A stretch of DNA of 64,000 bases, taken from positions 2,480,810-2,544,809 of the forward strand of contig NZ_JABBGC010000001.1 of the NCBI RefSeq assembly GCF_012927205.1, given 5' to 3'. The stretch comes from Chitinophaga fulva (GTDB lineage: Bacteria; Bacteroidota; Bacteroidia; Chitinophagales; Chitinophagaceae). Below are positions 54,210 through 63,705 of the stretch, one piece after another. Numbering within the stretch: position 1 is the stretch's first letter; every line of letters begins with the position of its first letter. Below the pieces are notes generated by a model, which worked only from the letters and a program-made list of their open reading frames with translations, did no database searches and was not told where the DNA came from. The position numbers were made by a program, and so were the translations under genes.

Positions 54210-57203
54210 TCAGAAATCGATGCCTAAGTGGAAGCTGGCCCTTTTGTTGGACGGGAAAGGCATTACGTCCACGCCGGTAGATAAACCGTTGCTGCCGCGG
54301 CTTTGCGCAGTGGTAATGGTGTTGCTGCCGAAGTTGGATACTTCCGGATCATATCCCACATATTTTGTCCAGGTGAAAAAGTTATTGGCGGAAACGCCCA
54401 GCCGGATACCTTTAATGGTTTTGGTATTCTTCAGCGGAACGTTGTAATAAAGACCGATCTCACGGATACGCACATAGGAAGCGTCCTGCACATACACACC
54501 GGCACCGGCTCCGGGCCTGTATGCACCGGCTTTCACGCCGTTGATCAGGTCATCATAATCGGGAGAAGTGGCGCCACCGTCATTGAGCAACTGGCTCAGG
54601 TTGATGTTGTCTCCACCTTTCTTCCAGTGAATGAGAAAACGTACAGAGAAGTTCTTCAGGAAAGTAAGGTCATTGTAAAAACTCATCTGGAATTTCGGTT
54701 CTGAATTACCAATCAGTACCAGCTGTTTGTTGACAATACCTTTGATCTGGGTAACAGGTTGTCCTTCTTCCAGGTAAAAAGTTCCCAGTGAGGCGCCGAA
54801 CGCACCAATAGCATAAGGCGGAATGATCAGTTTGGTCATTTTGGAACGGTTCCGCCACCAGTTGATATTGGATGTCCATTTGAATTTGGCGGTATTGACA
54901 GGGATAACGGTCAGACCCAGTTCCACACCGCTGTTGGTAAGGTCGCCACTGTTCTTCCATTCTGTTGCATAGCCGGTGGAAGAGGGGGTGGCATGCCTTA
55001 ACAATACGTCGTAGATACGTTTGTTATAGTAAGTAGCTTCAAGCGACACACGGCCGTTGAACAGGCTGAAGTCGATACCGGTTTCCAGTTCTGACTGTCT
55101 TTCCGGTTTGATGTTCGGGTTGCCCAGCAGGTTGTCTACCAGTACACCGGGGAAACCACCGATGTTGCTGCCGATCATGCCGGTGAATTTACTGCCGTAG
55201 GGCGGTACGTTACCAGACTGGCCATAGGCGATGCGTACTTTCAGGTTGTCTACTTTATCTACGTGCCAGAAAGGCATTTTGGAGATGTTCCAGGAGAAGG
55301 CACCTTTGGGGAAGACATAATATTTGAGATAATCACCATTGTTGGTGGAACGGTCAAAACGCACGCCGGCACTGATGGTGAAGGCATCCATCAGGGAGAG
55401 GTCTTCCTGGGCAAAGATACCGTTGTCACGGTATTTCTGCCGGAACTGGCGGGTGCTGGTGTTACCGCTGGCATCGAGGTTGGTTTGGCCGGACACGAGA
55501 TTGGTGGCCACGGTCACGATATTGTCCAGGTAACCTGTTTCCAGGGTGGCGCCGGCGGTGCTGGTGAGACTGAGTTTTTCACTCGGTGTCCAGGTGTTGG
55601 CCACAAAGCCCAGGAGGTTGGTGTTGATGTTGTTGGTATTACCCTGGATGGAATGGCCCTGCTGGGCTTTTTCCTCAAACTGAAGGTCGCGTGGGAATAC
55701 GGCGATGGTTTTCAGGTTGAAGTAGTCCACACCCGCTCTGACAGCAACTTTCGTAGAGGAGTGGTTACTTTGCTGGATACGGTATTCGATGTTGCCGCCG
55801 CCTACAAAACGATTCACGCCTTCGTTGTTCATCATCTTATCCCGTGTTTCTATCGGGTTGGATGCGGCGAACGCGTTGCGTGGGTATTCACCAAGAGCGT
55901 TGGGATGCAGCTCCACAAATCCCGGGGTGGTGGAAAGGGCCACACCAAGGGATACACCGTTGTTATCGTTGTTGGTAACACCTCTGTCGGAAGAGGAGTT
56001 AATAAAGTTGGTAGTAACGCCAACGGATAAACGATCATTTATTTTGTGGTCTACATTCAGGCGGAATGAGTTGTTGAAGTAGCCGGTACCTTTTACGATA
56101 CCATTTTCCTGTCTGCGGTTGCCGGCCATATAGAACGTGGTTTTTTCTGAACCACCGCTGAGGGCTACGCCGGTATTAAGAATGAGGCCGGTTTGACCAA
56201 ACATTTCCTTTTCATAGTCATAGATTTTTCCGGCAGCCTTGGCGGCTTCAAACTGTGCTTTCATGGCTGCGCGGGCGGCGATCACATCGGGATCGGTGCT
56301 GCTGGCGCTACCTCCCAAATCGGCGGCTGTTTCGGCGGTAAATTGCCGCACGCCCACGAGATGGCGCACTTTTGCAAAGCCCACTTCCTGGTTGAAAGTC
56401 ACCCTGGTTTTACCGGCTTTACCTTTTTTAGTGGTGATCACGATAACGCCTGCTGCTGCTTTGGCGCCATACATGGCTGCTGCGGAAGCCCCTTTGAGCA
56501 CTTCTATGTTCTCAATGTCTTCCGGGTTGAGGTCGGCGATACGGCTGGACGGGTTGTCCTGGTTGTTGGGGTTGCCGGAAGTAGCGGCGCCGGTAACATC
56601 ATTCAGGCCGGCGGGGATACTACTGTTGTTGAAGAAGACACCGTCTACTACGTACAACGGCTGTGAGTTACCGAACACAGAGGTGATACCACGGAGCTTC
56701 ACGGAAATACCGCCACCGGGAGCGCCGGAGTTGGCGGTGATCAGTGCGCCGGGCACCTTGCCGCTGAGGGCGGCATCAAAGGTCTGTGCCGGCGCCACGC
56801 CATTCAGTTCCTTGCCTGAAATGGTGGCTACGGCATTGGCCAGATTGCTGCGTTTGATATTGGTCGCCAGGCCGGTCACCACGATCTCGTCCAGCCGGGC
56901 AAAATCTTCCTCCAGTGAAATATTCAGTGTGGTGGCACCGGGAGGGATAGATACGGTCTGTGTTTTGTAGCCGGTATAACTAACGATCAGCTTAGATACC
57001 GCTGCCGGTACACTGATCGTGTATTTGCCGTCCATGTCCGTAATGGTTCCCTTGTTACTGTTGGGCACGCGCACAGTGGCGCCGGGGATGGCATTGCCAT
57101 GGGTGGCATCCTTGATCCTGCCCGAAATGTTTTGTTGCGCAAATAAGGCAAGTGTACTGCATAAGCACAGCAGCACCAGCATACTGGATTTTGGTAGAAG
57201 CAT
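54210..57203 (-). CDS. SusC/RagA TonB-linked receptor without STN domain (locus 3)
   Basis: A 997-aa TonB-dependent transporter with signal peptide (ending LFAQQ), a carboxypeptidase-regulatory domain (ISGRIKDATHGNAIPGATVRV), plug (FARLDEIVVTGLATNIKRSN, then GVFFNNSSIP and GASAAAMYGAKAAAGVIV) and barrel ending RASFHLGIDF. It lacks the STN signalling domain present in the other two SusC proteins, and no sigma/FecR pair is adjacent. Regulation is therefore by another route. It begins the operon susC-susD of locus 3. Confidence 0.93.
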   Translation of the reverse strand: MLLPKSSMLVLLCLCSTLALFAQQNISGRIKDATHGNAIPGATVRVPNSNKGTITDMDGKYTISVPAAVSKLIVSYTGYKTQTVSIPPGATTLNISLEEDFARLDEIVVTGLATNIKRSNLANAVATISGKELNGVAPAQTFDAALSGKVPGALITANSGAPGGGISVKLRGITSVFGNSQPLYVVDGVFFNNSSIPAGLNDVTGAATSGNPNNQDNPSSRIADLNPEDIENIEVLKGASAAAMYGAKAAAGVIVITTKKGKAGKTRVTFNQEVGFAKVRHLVGVRQFTAETAADLGGSASSTDPDVIAARAAMKAQFEAAKAAGKIYDYEKEMFGQTGLILNTGVALSGGSEKTTFYMAGNRRQENGIVKGTGYFNNSFRLNVDHKINDRLSVGVTTNFINSSSDRGVTNNDNNGVSLGVALSTTPGFVELHPNALGEYPRNAFAASNPIETRDKMMNNEGVNRFVGGGNIEYRIQQSNHSSTKVAVRAGVDYFNLKTIAVFPRDLQFEEKAQQGHSIQGNTNNINTNLLGFVANTWTPSEKLSLTSTAGATLETGYLDNIVTVATNLVSGQTNLDASGNTSTRQFRQKYRDNGIFAQEDLSLMDAFTISAGVRFDRSTNNGDYLKYYVFPKGAFSWNISKMPFWHVDKVDNLKVRIAYGQSGNVPPYGSKFTGMIGSNIGGFPGVLVDNLLGNPNIKPERQSELETGIDFSLFNGRVSLEATYYNKRIYDVLLRHATPSSTGYATEWKNSGDLTNSGVELGLTVIPVNTAKFKWTSNINWWRNRSKMTKLIIPPYAIGAFGASLGTFYLEEGQPVTQIKGIVNKQLVLIGNSEPKFQMSFYNDLTFLKNFSVRFLIHWKKGGDNINLSQLLNDGGATSPDYDDLINGVKAGAYRPGAGAGVYVQDASYVRIREIGLYYNVPLKNTKTIKGIRLGVSANNFFTWTKYVGYDPEVSNFGSNTITTAQSRGSNGLSTGVDVMPFPSNKRASFHLGIDF

Positions 57204-57526
57204 AGCACGAAAATTGGTTTAGATTAAAATGATGGTGGCGTAATCACGATAGCGTAATTAAGATTTTGGTGAACGGGGAAATATGGTGTTTTCGTTTGAG
57301 TTCGATTTTGGTTGAGTCAATCTTATCTTCTGCTACCGTTGTTGGCGAATATCAGGGCTTTTCAATATCAGGGCGCACCTCCCGGTAGTGGTCTTCGTAG
57401 TCGTCTATAAGCTTTGTTGTAACTGTTGGCTATTTTGAATGTCAGTTTACGAAAAATCAGGCTGACTTTCACTTTTTTTGTTTGACTTATTTAGGTTATA
57501 TTTTTCTCGTAACTTGCCGCCTGATT
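57204..57526. other. Intergenic region between divergent susC and thyA
   Basis: A 323-base divergent promoter region without coding sequence. It contains an 11-base direct repeat AATATCAGGGC at 57348-57358 and 57364-57374 (16-base period), which could be a regulator site. No exact TTTG/TAnnTTTG pair was found for either gene. Confidence 0.6.
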
Positions 57527-58348
57527 ATGGAACAATATCTCACTTTATTACAACATATTATCAAGGAAGGCGCCGTTAAAACTGACCGCACCGGTACCGG
57601 TACCACCAGCTGTTTCGGTTATCAGATGAGGTTCGACCTTAGCAAAGGCTTTCCGCTGGTGACGACCAAGAAATTACACCTGAAGTCCATTATATATGAA
57701 CTGCTGTGGTTCCTGAAAGGTGATACCAATATCGCCTGGCTGAAAGAACATGGGGTGAGCATATGGGACGAATGGGCAGACGCTAATGGCGATCTGGGCC
57801 CCGTATACGGTAAACAGTGGCGCAGCTGGGAAACCACCTCCGGTGAAACGATCGACCAGATCACCATCGCGGTAGACACCATTAAAAAGAACCCGGACTC
57901 CCGCCGCATTATTGTGAATGCCTGGAATGTGGGCGACCTCACTAAAATGGCGCTCAGCCCCTGCCACTGCCTGTTTCAGTTTTACGTAACACCTCCCGAT
58001 GCTGCCAAAGGCGAAACCAGGGGCAAACTCAGCTGCCAGCTTTATCAGCGCAGCGCTGACGTATTCCTTGGCGTACCTTTTAATATTGCCTCCTACGCGC
58101 TCCTCACCATGATGATGGCGCAGGTGTGTGACCTCGATGCGGGTGACTTTATCCATACCTTCGGAGATGTACACCTGTACAGCAACCACATGGAACAAGC
58201 ACAACTGCAGCTGACCAGAACACCTTTCCCACTGCCGGTCATGAAAATAAACCCGGACGTGAAAGACCTGTTCGCATTCAAATATGAGGACTTCGAACTG
58301 GTGGATTACCAGTTCCATCCTGCAATTAAAGCACCTGTAGCGATCTGA
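57527..58348 (+). CDS. thyA: Thymidylate synthase
   Basis: A 273-aa enzyme that methylates dUMP to dTMP using methylene-tetrahydrofolate. ATG 57527 is chosen over 57482, which would add 15 non-conserved residues. Landmarks are [31 protein letters not shown], the catalytic Cys146 in [14 protein letters not shown], and [15 protein letters not shown] with the folate/dUMP contact residues. The dihydrofolate product is regenerated by the next gene, folA, which starts one base after the thyA stop, so they are an operon. Confidence 0.97.
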   Translation: MEQYLTLLQHIIKEGAVKTDRTGTGTTSCFGYQMRFDLSKGFPLVTTKKLHLKSIIYELLWFLKGDTNIAWLKEHGVSIWDEWADANGDLGPVYGKQWRSWETTSGETIDQITIAVDTIKKNPDSRRIIVNAWNVGDLTKMALSPCHCLFQFYVTPPDAAKGETRGKLSCQLYQRSADVFLGVPFNIASYALLTMMMAQVCDLDAGDFIHTFGDVHLYSNHMEQAQLQLTRTPFPLPVMKINPDVKDLFAFKYEDFELVDYQFHPAIKAPVAI

Positions 58349-58349
58349 T

Positions 58350-58844
58350 ATGAGGGTATCCATTATAGTGGCCGCATCAGAAAACAATGTGATCGGCATC
58401 AACAACCAGTTGCCCTGGCGCTTGTCTACCGACTTGAAGTACTTTAAAAGCACTACGCTGGGCAAACCCATTGTCATGGGAAGAAAAACGTTCGAATCGC
58501 TCGGAAAACCGCTGCCAGGAAGACCTAACATCGTCATCACACGGCAAACGGATTTTCAGCCGGAAGGCGTGTACGTGGTGGCTTCCATCGATGAGGCCAT
58601 TGCCAAAGCAAAAACATTCGACGGCGATGAACTCTTTATCACCGGCGGTTCCCAGATATTTGAACAGGCCTGGCACCTGGTAGACCGTATCTACCTCACA
58701 CGGGTATACGCAGTGGTGCCGGGAGACGCATTTTTCCCTGCCGTCCATGGCAACGAATGGACACTCGTGAGCGACAAACGCCACGAAGCGGATGAAAAGA
58801 ACGATCATCCTTTCTCATTCCAGGTATGGGAACGCAATCAGTAA
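58350..58844 (+). CDS. folA: Dihydrofolate reductase
   Basis: A 164-aa NADPH-dependent reductase. MRVSIIVAASENNVIGINNQLPWRL is the family N-terminus, quoted as region 1-25 with key residues AASENNVIG and LPWRL; KPIVMGRKTFESLGKPLPGR is the NADPH/folate region, and ELFITGGSQIFEQA the phosphate loop. It restores tetrahydrofolate used by ThyA. It ends three bases from the convergent dnaG stop, and no terminator lies between. Confidence 0.97.
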   Translation: MRVSIIVAASENNVIGINNQLPWRLSTDLKYFKSTTLGKPIVMGRKTFESLGKPLPGRPNIVITRQTDFQPEGVYVVASIDEAIAKAKTFDGDELFITGGSQIFEQAWHLVDRIYLTRVYAVVPGDAFFPAVHGNEWTLVSDKRHEADEKNDHPFSFQVWERNQ

Positions 58845-58847
58845 AAT

Positions 58848-60821
58848 CTATTTGAAAATAACGGTACCGAGGCCCTGGGTAAGCTCCTTTTCCAGGGCCT
58901 TCAGGTGTACCTGCATCTCAAGGCAGCGCATCACCTGCTCCATTTCGGTGGCTTTCTCCGCTTCCTCCTGGTTTTCCGTGATCAGCTTTTTGATCTTCCG
59001 GAGAATAAGATAGTTGGTGGTAGATATAGTGTCTTTCAGATAGGCATTATCGCCATAAACGGTATCAATCTCGAACCGCTCCTTCCAGTTAACGCTTAAG
59101 TCAGCTTCTTTATCTTCCAGTATCAGCGCGGTATACTTGCTCATATCGGGGTCCTGGTGGTACAGGAACCATTTTTTATCAGGCAGACTGCCTTCGTCGT
59201 ACAACTGTTTGTATTCCCGGAGGATACGTTTCACCATCTCACTGTCTGCCAGTGATTCAAAATCATAAGGGAGATGGAAAATATAATCGGCTACCGTACT
59301 GTTTTCTTCTTCACTAAACGGTTTGTCGCCAAAACGCAGCAATATTTTCACCAGTTCCTTCTCCTGCTTTTCATCCTTGTTGAGCAACGAGGAAATGGAG
59401 ACACCGGTTTCGGCGGCTTCCATGGCGGCAATGGCCTCTTCGCTCAGCACGTCGTCCTGCTCTGCTGGCGATGGCGTATTGCGGGCTATGGCCTGCTCCC
59501 GTTTGACCAGCCTCTCCCGGATGAACTTATTGACGAGCGCTATGAGCCCCTGCTCATCGATTTTGAGCAACTGGCTGCACTGACGGATATAGTCCTGCTG
59601 CCGGGTGAAATCTTCGGCTTTATCGATCTTGGAAATGGTTTCCGCGATCTCGTTGACCAGCTGTGATTTTTTAGTACTGTCGTTGCCGGCTTCCTGCATG
59701 CTTAATTGCAGTTTGAACAGCACGAAGTCCTGCTTGTTCTCCTCAATGAATGTGCGGAAGGCGACGGCTCCGATGCGCTGTACATAACTGTCCGGGTCTT
59801 CTTTGTCGGGCAGCAGTACCAGTTTTACGTTGAGGCTTTCTTCCACGGCCATATCGAGGCCGCGCAGCGCTGCTTTGATACCGGCGCTGTCACCATCATA
59901 GATAATGGTGAGGTTGTTGGTGTATTTTTTAATGAGCCGCAGCTGGTCCTGCGTGAGGGAGGTGCCGCTGGAGGCCACCACGTTCTCCACACCTGCCTGG
60001 TGCAGGGAGATTACGTCGGTATAACCTTCTACCAGCAGGCATTCATTGAGTTTATCAATGGCATGCCGCGCAAAATAGGTACCATACAGTACCCGGCTCT
60101 TCACGTAAATCTCGTTCTCGGGGGAGTTGATGTACTTGGGGGCCCGGTCTGATTTGACCAGGATACGGGCGCCGAAGCCGAGGATCTTGCCCGACTGGTT
60201 ATGTATCGGGAAGATGACCCTGCCGCGGTAGTTGTCGGCGGGTTGCTCGTTACGAATGGTCACCAGCCCGGTCTTCTGAAGATACTCGAGGTTGTAGCCT
60301 TTGGCCAGCGCTGTTTGGGCAAAGGTGTCACGTTGATTGAGACAGTAGCCCAGCTGGAATTTGCGGACGGTCTCCTCGGTGAAACCACGTTCTTCAAAAT
60401 AACTTAACCCTACATTCTGTCCTTCGTCTGAGTTAAACAGGGTGTCGGTAAAATATTCCCGGGCGAAACCGTTGATAATGAACAGGCTGTCGGACATCAG
60501 CTGATGCTGCCGCAGCTCGGGGCTCACCTCTGTTTCTTCAATCTCTACCTGGTACTTCTGTGCCAGCCATTTGATGGCTTCCACATAGGAGTACTTCTCA
60601 TGCTCCATGACAAAGCTGATGGCGTTGCCACTTTTGCCACAGCCAAAACACTTATAGATCTCTTTGCTGGGAGATACGGTGAAAGAAGGGGATTTCTCGT
60701 TGTGAAACGGGCAGAGGCCCATGTAGTTAGCGCCTCTTTTTTTCAGTTTCACAAAAGAACCCACTATCTCCACAATATCAATGCGGCCAAGGATCTGTTG
60801 TATGGATTGTTGAGATATCAC
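58848..60821 (-). CDS. dnaG: DNA primase
   Basis: A 657-aa primase making RNA primers at the replication fork. It begins at GTG 60821 (MISQQSIQQILGRIDIVEIV, the conserved N-terminus). The zinc-binding CHC2 domain has CPFHNEKSPSF and CFGCGKSGNAI. The TOPRIM core has LLVEGYTDVISLHQAGVENV and IIYDGDSAGIKAALRG with the acidic metal site. The C-terminal 200 residues, which in other bacteria bind the helicase, are helical and weakly conserved. The 3' end almost abuts folA. Confidence 0.96.
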   Translation of the reverse strand: MISQQSIQQILGRIDIVEIVGSFVKLKKRGANYMGLCPFHNEKSPSFTVSPSKEIYKCFGCGKSGNAISFVMEHEKYSYVEAIKWLAQKYQVEIEETEVSPELRQHQLMSDSLFIINGFAREYFTDTLFNSDEGQNVGLSYFEERGFTEETVRKFQLGYCLNQRDTFAQTALAKGYNLEYLQKTGLVTIRNEQPADNYRGRVIFPIHNQSGKILGFGARILVKSDRAPKYINSPENEIYVKSRVLYGTYFARHAIDKLNECLLVEGYTDVISLHQAGVENVVASSGTSLTQDQLRLIKKYTNNLTIIYDGDSAGIKAALRGLDMAVEESLNVKLVLLPDKEDPDSYVQRIGAVAFRTFIEENKQDFVLFKLQLSMQEAGNDSTKKSQLVNEIAETISKIDKAEDFTRQQDYIRQCSQLLKIDEQGLIALVNKFIRERLVKREQAIARNTPSPAEQDDVLSEEAIAAMEAAETGVSISSLLNKDEKQEKELVKILLRFGDKPFSEEENSTVADYIFHLPYDFESLADSEMVKRILREYKQLYDEGSLPDKKWFLYHQDPDMSKYTALILEDKEADLSVNWKERFEIDTVYGDNAYLKDTISTTNYLILRKIKKLITENQEEAEKATEMEQVMRCLEMQVHLKALEKELTQGLGTVIFK

Positions 60822-60840
60822 GGTTTGATCAATGCAACTG

Positions 60841-60848
60841 CAAACATA
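60841..60848 (-). promoter_or_regulatory. Candidate -7 box of dnaG
   Basis: TATGTTTG on the minus strand matches the TAnnTTTG box and gives a leader of about 15 bases before the GTG. No clear -33 TTTG at 17-23 bases. Confidence 0.45.
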
Positions 60849-60967
60849 CGGTAATTTCTCCGGAGCGGGAATATGGTCAACTTATCAAATGGTAGGAAAA
60901 CATAAATCTTGTTTAAATTATATATAATTTTATGCGATTTTTTTTGCTTACCTATACCGATCCCTAT

Positions 60968-61411
60968 ATGAATAGACTTTTACTATTGTTTGTTTTATTT
61001 TTTGAGTTGACTACCGGGCATGATTCGGCAGCAATGCCCAAAATAACAACGATTGATAACAGGGCTACCTTCCGGTTTAATGTGCCATACCCTTACACTG
61101 ATGTGGACTGCTGTGCCGTAGATCTTGATGACGGATCAGGGCGGCAGGGCTATCGGGCTGACTGGGTGTATAACGCCCGGTATGCCACCGACGGATAACG
61201 TATATACGATACAGTTAGCCAACGCAGACAACGGCCCAATACCCGGTGCAGGGCAGGAGAGCCTGTTGTGACGAACATCGTCAGCTTCCCATGGGCGATG
61301 GACCTCAGCCATATGCCGAAAGGATTGTATTATGTGCAAGGTGAGCGGCAGGGAGAAACAAAAGCCGGTATTGATAAGTATTCAATAAAATCAATAAAAA
61401 CAGGCATTTAA
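60968..61411 (+). pseudogene. Decayed secreted protein gene, probably a T9SS-sorted cargo
   Basis: A signal-like start (MNRLLLLFVLFFELTTG) is followed by coding-looking sequence to the stop at 61196-61198. From 61194 a different frame continues as DNVYTIQLANADNGPIPG until TGA 61269-61271. The original frame then resumes from about 61268 as VTNIVSFPW, DLSHMPKGLYYVQG and a short tail to TAA 61409-61411. DLSxMPKGLYYVQG resembles the C-terminal sorting motif of type IX secretion cargo. Two compensating frameshifts, or one nonsense change at 61196, explain it; the protein-like middle frame favours the frameshifts. A sequencing error is possible but two would be needed. Confidence 0.6.
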
Positions 61412-61495
61412 AGCAGGCGGATAACGAATCCCGGGTGATACATTAAACAGCTTTCAGTATTTGCTGTTTTTCGCTCAAAATTCGTTATTCGCCTG

Positions 61496-61528
61496 TTGTT
61501 TTTTCCAAATCAGCTTTCCTTATATTTG
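61496..61528 (+). promoter_or_regulatory. Thiolase promoter
   Basis: TTG (61496-61498), a 22-base spacer, and TATATTTG (61521-61528) fit the consensus. The expected leader is about 36 bases. Confidence 0.6.
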
Positions 61529-61568
61529 GTAGATTATCAAAACAAGCCAAATCAATCTTAATAAACAG

Positions 61569-62741
61569 ATGAAAGAAGTTTTTATAGTAGCCGCAGTCCG
61601 TACGCCTATTGGTGGTTTCAACGGCACACTGTCCGGCGTTTCGGCCGTAAAACTGGGTTCTACCGTGATCAAAGCTGCACTGGAGCAGGCAGGAATTGAT
61701 GCTGCTAAAGTGAATGAGGTATATATGGGCAACGTGATCAGTGCTAACCTGGGGCAGGCGCCTGCCACACAGGCGAGCCTGGGTGCGGGTTTACCGAATA
61801 CCGTGCCCTGTACCGGTGTCAACAAGGTATGTGCTTCCGGTATGAAAGCCATTATGATGGGCGCTCAGAGCATCCTGCTGGGTGACAATGATATTGTGGT
61901 GGCCGGCGGCATGGAAAACATGAGCGGCGTGCCTTATTACCTGGATAAAGCCCGTACCGGTTATAAGCTCGGCCCTGGCGCTGTGATCGACGGCATCATC
62001 CGGGACGGCCTCTGGGACCCTTACAAAGATTTCCACATGGGCAACGCTGCAGAGCTTTGTGCCGCGGAATATAAGATCACCCGGGAAGACCAGGATGCCT
62101 ACGCCATTGAAAGTTATCGCCGTGCGGCAGTAGCCTGGGAAAAAGGATACTTCAAAAAAGAAGTGGTGCCGGTGGAAATACCTGGTAAAACAGTGGTAAC
62201 CGTATCAGAAGATGAAGACTATAAAAAGGTGATCCTTGAAAAAGTGCCTACCCTGAAACCTACTTTCCAGAAAGATGGCACTATCACTGCTGCCAATGCC
62301 TCCAATATCAATGATGGTGCTGCAGCTGTGGTACTGGTAAGCGGCGAGAAACTGAAGGAGCTGGGCCTGAAGCCACTGGCTAAAATTATCAGCTTTGCCG
62401 ATGCCAACCAGGCGCCGGAATGGTTTACCACCACCCCGGTGAAAGCCGCGGAAAAAGCGCTGGCCAAAGCTAACCTGAAAATCACTGACATGGATTTTGC
62501 AGAGGTAAACGAAGCTTTCTCCTGCGTGCCCATTGCCAATGCCAAAGACCTGAACATGCCATTGGACAAAGTGAATGTATGGGGCGGTGCAGTAGCCATG
62601 GGACACCCGATCGGTTGCAGTGGCGCCAGGATAGTGGTAACACTCAATTCCATCCTGCATGAAAACAATGCCCGCTATGGGCTGGCTGCCATCTGTAATG
62701 GTGGTGGCGGCGCCAGCGCGATGATCATAGAAAAGATTTAA
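61569..62741 (+). CDS. Acetyl-CoA C-acetyltransferase / thiolase
   Basis: A 390-aa thiolase. The nucleophilic Cys88 is in NKVCASGMKA, the His in GHPIGCSGARI, and the second Cys in CNGGGGASAM. Also typical are EVNEAFSCVP and the N-terminal VAAVRTPIGGFNGTLS. It could work in fatty-acid beta-oxidation (cleavage) or in condensing acetyl-CoA for ketone bodies or polymers. The length and sequence favour the biosynthetic/degradative acetyl-CoA type. No fatty-acid oxidation genes are adjacent, so the direction cannot be decided. Confidence 0.94.
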   Translation: MKEVFIVAAVRTPIGGFNGTLSGVSAVKLGSTVIKAALEQAGIDAAKVNEVYMGNVISANLGQAPATQASLGAGLPNTVPCTGVNKVCASGMKAIMMGAQSILLGDNDIVVAGGMENMSGVPYYLDKARTGYKLGPGAVIDGIIRDGLWDPYKDFHMGNAAELCAAEYKITREDQDAYAIESYRRAAVAWEKGYFKKEVVPVEIPGKTVVTVSEDEDYKKVILEKVPTLKPTFQKDGTITAANASNINDGAAAVVLVSGEKLKELGLKPLAKIISFADANQAPEWFTTTPVKAAEKALAKANLKITDMDFAEVNEAFSCVPIANAKDLNMPLDKVNVWGGAVAMGHPIGCSGARIVVTLNSILHENNARYGLAAICNGGGGASAMIIEKI

Positions 62742-62832
62742 TCATTGGGTTATTTGATCATTTTGATATTTTGATATTGGAAGGACTCCCTCGAAATAGC
62801 ACAATATCAAAATGATCAAATAACTAAATGAT
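62741..62832. repeat. 30-bp near-perfect inverted repeat between convergent genes
   Basis: Arms 62741-62770 and 62803-62832 pair over 30 bases with two mismatches and share the AT-rich core TTATTTGATCATTTTGATAT. The repeat begins at the last base of the thiolase stop and ends four bases before the stop of the membrane-protein gene. A related copy lies at about 63456-63478. Confidence 0.85.
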
Positions 62833-62836
62833 AAAA

Positions 62837-63457
62837 TTATTCCAGTGCCAATAGCGTGTCTTTTCGCATCTTACCATAACCCCATTGTACCAATACGCTG
62901 TCAGCTCCCCTTTTCTTTAACCGCAAATTGCTTATTGCATGTTGGGGTTTAATCACGTCAGGCGTAATTTCTTCAAACAACCAGTATTTATCCGTGATCA
63001 GGCTGTAGGTAGGTGTTACCGACAGAATGCCACTGGTTTTGCTTTGCAGGGCATGGTCATCATCGATGGTGTACCGGCGAAAGTCGCTGTCAGACAATAA
63101 GGTGAGCGTTACCACCAGTGTCAGGATGCGCAGTGGAGGGATAATGAGCCCAAACAATAATACAAAGGGAAAGCCGAAAAGTGCCGTCAGGTAAGCATAC
63201 CGGGCATCGGTGCCGGGTTTGCTCAGGCCATAAAGGACCATGCCGCTGCCGGCATAGAGTGTAAAGAAAACCCTTTCCGTCTGGGTGCCTTTAAATCCAT
63301 ATCCATTGATCATCAACAGCAGACATACTATCGAGAAGAACAGGAAAATGATATGGGCATACCAGGTAAGGGCCAGTGCTACCGGTGATTTTACCTTTTT
63401 GATTTTACAGGATACGGCCGTGAGAAAACTGATGGTGAGAATGGTCAGTGTAACCAT
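62837..63457 (-). CDS. Small membrane protein of unknown function
   Basis: A 206-aa protein with four predicted membrane helices in the first 125 residues (TLTILTISFLTAVS, HIIFLFFSIVCLLLMI, RVFFTLYAGSGMVLYGL, ALFGFPFVLLFGLIIPPL), then a soluble C-terminal domain of about 80 residues. No family recognised. It is alone in its transcription unit, flanked on one side by a long inverted repeat. Confidence 0.75.
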   Translation of the reverse strand: MVTLTILTISFLTAVSCKIKKVKSPVALALTWYAHIIFLFFSIVCLLLMINGYGFKGTQTERVFFTLYAGSGMVLYGLSKPGTDARYAYLTALFGFPFVLLFGLIIPPLRILTLVVTLTLLSDSDFRRYTIDDDHALQSKTSGILSVTPTYSLITDKYWLFEEITPDVIKPQHAISNLRLKKRGADSVLVQWGYGKMRKDTLLALE

Positions 63458-63592
63458 TATTGGTTTATTTGATTATTTAGAAATGTTGATATCGGGAGTT
63501 GATCAGCGACCACCTTTTAATCTCACTTTTCCCTGTTTAATTCACATGTTAAAATAATAAAATATAAAAATAATAAAATAACTAAATATTAT
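63456..63592. repeat. Degenerate copy of the inverted-repeat family
   Basis: ATTATTGGTTTATTTGATTATTT (63456-63478) resembles the left arm at 62741 (20 of 23 bases). The AT-rich segment near 63571-63592 is a partial reverse complement (18 of 23). It looks like a decayed relative of the 62741 element and overlaps the start codon of the neighbouring gene. Confidence 0.6.
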
Positions 63593-63621
63593 AGGCGGGC
63601 TGTCATATTAATTATTAATCC

Positions 63622-63652
63622 TTTGCTTTTTCGTCAACAAACAATATTTTTG
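63622..63652 (+). promoter_or_regulatory. Promoter of the pyruvate dehydrogenase E1 beta gene
   Basis: TTTG (63622-63625), a 19-base spacer and TATTTTTG (63645-63652) match the consensus exactly. The leader would be about 50 bases. Confidence 0.78.
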
Positions 63653-63705
63653 CCCTGCCTTACGACAATCAGGCACTTAAACTTTCAAACTTTATTAAGA
63701 ATAGC

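Noticed and set aside
57674..58540. 288-residue minus-strand frame across thyA and folA
   Set aside because: Crosses two well-conserved housekeeping genes and has no domain features.
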